DNA of 64,000 nucleotides from Bacteroidota bacterium (GTDB lineage: Bacteria; Bacteroidota; Bacteroidia; Cytophagales; Cyclobacteriaceae). How positions within the stretch are numbered: position 1 is the stretch's first letter; the number at the start of each line of letters is the position of its first letter. Below the pieces are notes generated by a model. It ran no database searches. It saw only the letters and a list, made by a program, of their open reading frames with translations, and was not told where the DNA came from. Of this stretch, positions 61,813-64,000 are shown piece by piece. The stretch is taken from positions 25,289 to 89,288 of the forward strand of contig JAEZEH010000109.1 in assembly GCA_023417785.1 (NCBI GenBank). Direction: 5' to 3'. The translations under genes were made by a program, and so were the position numbers.

Positions 61813-62820
61813 ATGAAAGAACATATGTCCAAAAAACAAAAGAGAGTTGTAGTCGTCACCGGCGCTTCCGCGGGATTAGGGAGGTCAATCGCTCGGGAGT
61901 TTGCTGCTACGGGGGCCGACATCGCCTTAATTGCCAGGGGCATCGACGGTCTCGAGGCAGCCAAGCGTGAAGTTGAAGAAGCAGGAGGACGCGCGTTAAT
62001 TTTTCCTATTGACGTTGCCGATGCCGACGCTGTCGAAAGAGCCGCTGCCGAGACGGAAGAGAAACTCGGCCCCATTGATGTTTGGGTAAATAACGCCATG
62101 AATAGCGTATTCTCTCCTGTAAGGGAAATGACAGCAGCCGAATACAAACGTGTTACTGAAGTAACGTATCTCGGTCATGTCTACGGAGCGCTGAGTGCGC
62201 TTAAGCGTATGCTTCCGCGTGATCAAGGGTCAATTATTTTTGTCGGTTCAGCACTTGCATACAGGGGCATACCTTTGCAGTCGGCGTACTGCGCGGCAAA
62301 GCATGCCATAGAAGGTTTTTTTGACTCGCTGCGGACAGAACTCATGCACGATGACAGTAAGGTGAAGGTGAGCATGGTTCAACTTCCCGCGATGAACACC
62401 ACTCAGTTCAAGTTTGTTAAAAGCCGTCTACCGAGGAAGCCCCGCCCTATGGGAACGATCTATCAGCCCGAAGTTGCCGCGCAACTCATTGAGTATGCGT
62501 CAAGGCACCATCGCCGTGAATATTATGTGGGATGGCCAACATATAAAGCCATTATTGGAAATAAGATCGCGCCTGGTTACGCTGACTGGGTCTTGTCTCG
62601 CAATGGATATGACGGTCAGATGACGGAGGAACCGGAGAGTGTGGACCGTAAAAGTAATCTTTGGGAACCGTTACCCGGTGACCATGGAGCCCATGGCCCA
62701 TTCGTGGAAGATTCGAAATCGTTTAGTCCGGTAACCTGGGCATCGGTGAACAAAGGTGCCATTGCGGCCTCGGTTGCCCTGGTCGCCGGATTCTTTTTAC
62801 TGACGAAATATAATTCCTGA
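61813..62820 (+). CDS. SDR-family oxidoreductase with C-terminal membrane helix
   Basis: About 335 residues from ATG at 61813 (ATG at 61825 is as likely; the frame extends to a GTG at 61729). The Rossmann cofactor motif is TGASAGLGRSIA, the structural motif is VNNAMNS, and the catalytic Ser and YxxxK are in VGSALAYRG and SAYCAAKHA. Residues after about 250 are unlike a short SDR. The C-terminus ends in one hydrophobic helix (GAIAASVALVAGFFLL), so the enzyme should be tethered to the membrane. It uses NAD(P)H to reduce or oxidise an unknown substrate. The next gene follows after 28 bp. Confidence 0.9.
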   Translation: MKEHMSKKQKRVVVVTGASAGLGRSIAREFAATGADIALIARGIDGLEAAKREVEEAGGRALIFPIDVADADAVERAAAETEEKLGPIDVWVNNAMNSVFSPVREMTAAEYKRVTEVTYLGHVYGALSALKRMLPRDQGSIIFVGSALAYRGIPLQSAYCAAKHAIEGFFDSLRTELMHDDSKVKVSMVQLPAMNTTQFKFVKSRLPRKPRPMGTIYQPEVAAQLIEYASRHHRREYYVGWPTYKAIIGNKIAPGYADWVLSRNGYDGQMTEEPESVDRKSNLWEPLPGDHGAHGPFVEDSKSFSPVTWASVNKGAIAASVALVAGFFLLTKYNS

Positions 62821-62848
62821 ATTACAACCCAATTACAACAAAACATAT

Positions 62849-63484
62849 ATGAGCCTGAAAGATAAAGCCAAGGACGTAGCCGATAATCTCAAGAACGAAG
62901 CAGAAGTTATCAAGGGCGACAGGAGCAAAGACAAGGTTTACACCAGTACGAATGAATTCCCCGACGAAGTGCAGGCGAAACGTGAATTTACTTTCGCAAG
63001 GGAAAGACTTTTTCAGGTCAATGACTGGAGCGATATTCCAGGTATTGGAAATGCAGATTTTACAATTTATGATCCCGATGGTTCCAAGGTAGATAACCGC
63101 ATGGTAGCGGTAGGTGATTTCCTGAAGATCGATCTGCCAGGGCCGGTTCCAATGTATTGGGTCGAAGTGATTGATCTTAAAGATGAGGATGACTTCGCCG
63201 AGTTTGCCGTCAAACCTGCGTCTGACCCGACTACAACGAAAGATCCGGAAGTTGTTGACCACTTTTTTCAGGAGGGTGCTCGAAGCGTTTTTCGGATTGA
63301 GCGCAAAGGAAACCAGTTATCCGGATTTGAAATCGGAATCAACGAAGCTATTAACAACCAAGGTGAACAGGCCGGAGGGAAGGCAGTGATAAATACAGTT
63401 GTATCTGAAACAGGTTGGGCTTTCTTTCAGGAAAACCAATGGAAGAATCTGACCGACTACCTTGTGGGAATTGCCAAAAAGTAA
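62849..63484 (+). CDS. Unrecognised soluble protein
   Basis: A 211-residue protein without signal peptide or membrane helix. The N-terminus (MSLKDKAKDVADNLKNEAEV) is an amphipathic, stress-protein-like helix. The rest is mixed alpha/beta, acidic, with DDFAEFAVKPASDPTTTKDPEVVDHF in two overlapping segments and a C-terminal ENQWKNLTDYLVGIAKK. I do not recognise the family. It follows the SDR gene by 28 bp and is probably co-transcribed with it and with the VKOR-like gene 58 bp downstream. Confidence 0.75.
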   Translation: MSLKDKAKDVADNLKNEAEVIKGDRSKDKVYTSTNEFPDEVQAKREFTFARERLFQVNDWSDIPGIGNADFTIYDPDGSKVDNRMVAVGDFLKIDLPGPVPMYWVEVIDLKDEDDFAEFAVKPASDPTTTKDPEVVDHFFQEGARSVFRIERKGNQLSGFEIGINEAINNQGEQAGGKAVINTVVSETGWAFFQENQWKNLTDYLVGIAKK

Positions 63485-63542
63485 TTGATCCATCCGTCAA
63501 TGGCCGGATGCGTTTTACCACGCCTTATCTAATTCAATAATA

Positions 63543-64000
63543 ATGAGTCAAAAGGAAATTCAATCGGCTGTTGAAAAAGCCAGGTTGACAAGCAATTATC
63601 GGAGCAGGCAGCTCAGGCATATTGCTTTATTAAGCAGTGTTGGACTTGCAGATTTCATTCCTATCTCATTGTATCAACTTGGCGTAATTCGTCATTTGCC
63701 GGATCCGCCGGGAAGTCTCTTCGATTCTGACAAGATAAACAGTTCGAAAGACGCACAGATTGCGGGTATACCGGATGGTGTAGTAAGTCTTGTGGCGTAC
63801 AGTGCAACTGTGGCACTGGCTGGAGTTGCGTTGGCTAACCGCATCAAACCTGGTTCAGCCCGCCTTCTGCTGTGCGGAATTTTAATTGGTCAGGCAGCAG
63901 GGGCCGGCTACTACTTGTTCAATATGGCCGCTGTTCAGCGAAAGGTCTGTCCATACTGTATAACAGGAGCATTGGTAAATTTCCTTGGGCTGATTCCGCT
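63543..64000 (+). CDS. VKOR-like membrane protein (3' end outside window)
   Basis: The first 152 codons of a longer gene; no stop is reached. The product has a polar N-terminus, a hydrophobic segment (IALLSSVGLADFIPISLYQL), two more membrane helices, and a C-P-Y-C redox motif at Cys136-Cys139 followed by ITGALVNFLG. The CPYC-ITG-LVN pattern and the preceding GIPDGVVSLVAYS match vitamin K epoxide reductase homologues, which reoxidise DsbA-like proteins. The paired Cys usually present in the loop after helix 1 are not seen; that loop has NSSKDAQIAGIP instead. Function as a disulfide-forming enzyme is likely from family but not certain. Confidence 0.78.
   Translation, partial: MSQKEIQSAVEKARLTSNYRSRQLRHIALLSSVGLADFIPISLYQLGVIRHLPDPPGSLFDSDKINSSKDAQIAGIPDGVVSLVAYSATVALAGVALANRIKPGSARLLLCGILIGQAAGAGYYLFNMAAVQRKVCPYCITGALVNFLGLIP

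Overview
The window looks like a chromosomal segment of a Bacteroidetes bacterium, most likely of the order Cytophagales. The grounds are the paired SusC/SusD outer-membrane genes with an ECF sigma factor and a FecR-type anti-sigma factor, several TonB-dependent or TolC-like outer-membrane proteins, many lipoprotein and Tat signals, PKD-rich secreted proteins and a ThuA/PQQ-dehydrogenase fusion. GC content looks moderate. I saw no insertion sequence, prophage, CRISPR array or rRNA. One tRNA gene, tRNA-Val(GAC), is present.

Layout. 1-943: 3' end of a phosphate-selective-type porin. 1005-8048: two TetR regulators followed by a TolC / membrane-fusion / RND efflux operon. 8353-14076: a sugar-acid block made of a pentonate-type IlvD/Edd dehydratase and an FAD/Fe-S 2-hydroxyacid dehydrogenase, with a convergent GH43 glycosidase. 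14253-19750: a CaCA Na+/Ca2+ antiporter, a luciferase-like monooxygenase, a TonB-dependent receptor-like barrel and a small membrane-anchored protein. 19956-29375: large secreted enzymes, namely a ThuA-PQQ dehydrogenase-PKD-cytochrome c lipoprotein, two paralogous esterase-PKD proteins and a Tat-exported PhoX-like protein. 30164-35831: an ECF sigma factor, a membrane anti-sigma-like TPR protein, a lipoprotein subtilase and a membrane-anchored TPR-CHAT (caspase-like) protease. 35859-41193: a basic secreted protein, a CheY-like protein, tRNA-Val, DeoD, a P-type ATPase and a small conserved protein. 41371-47699: a second, complete TetR / MFP / RND / outer-membrane lipoprotein efflux operon on the minus strand. 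47973-51260: a lipoprotein-type glutamate racemase homologue and a gamma-glutamyltransferase. 51414-58245: ECF sigma, FecR, SusC (with STN domain) and SusD. 58563-64000: a PAS histidine kinase, a Tat-exported dienelactone hydrolase, a membrane-tailed SDR, an unrecognised protein and the start of a VKOR-like protein.

How genes may work together. The most notable unit is 30164-35831. Two unrelated extracytoplasmic proteases (subtilase Asp179/His235/Ser426 and CHAT His755/Cys795) are encoded directly behind a sigma/anti-sigma pair whose anti-sigma partner carries TPR-like repeats in the periplasm. This is consistent with a proteolytic envelope-sensing or cell-fate module; the function is inference. 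The second notable unit is 47973-51260, where a MurI-like racemase with a lipobox sits next to a secreted gamma-glutamyltransferase, suggesting extracytoplasmic D/L-glutamate or gamma-glutamyl metabolism. The SusCD locus is a textbook trans-envelope signalling and nutrient-uptake unit, but it carries no glycosidase or peptidase that would name its substrate.

All calls rest on reading translations and nucleotide patterns by eye; no database search was run.
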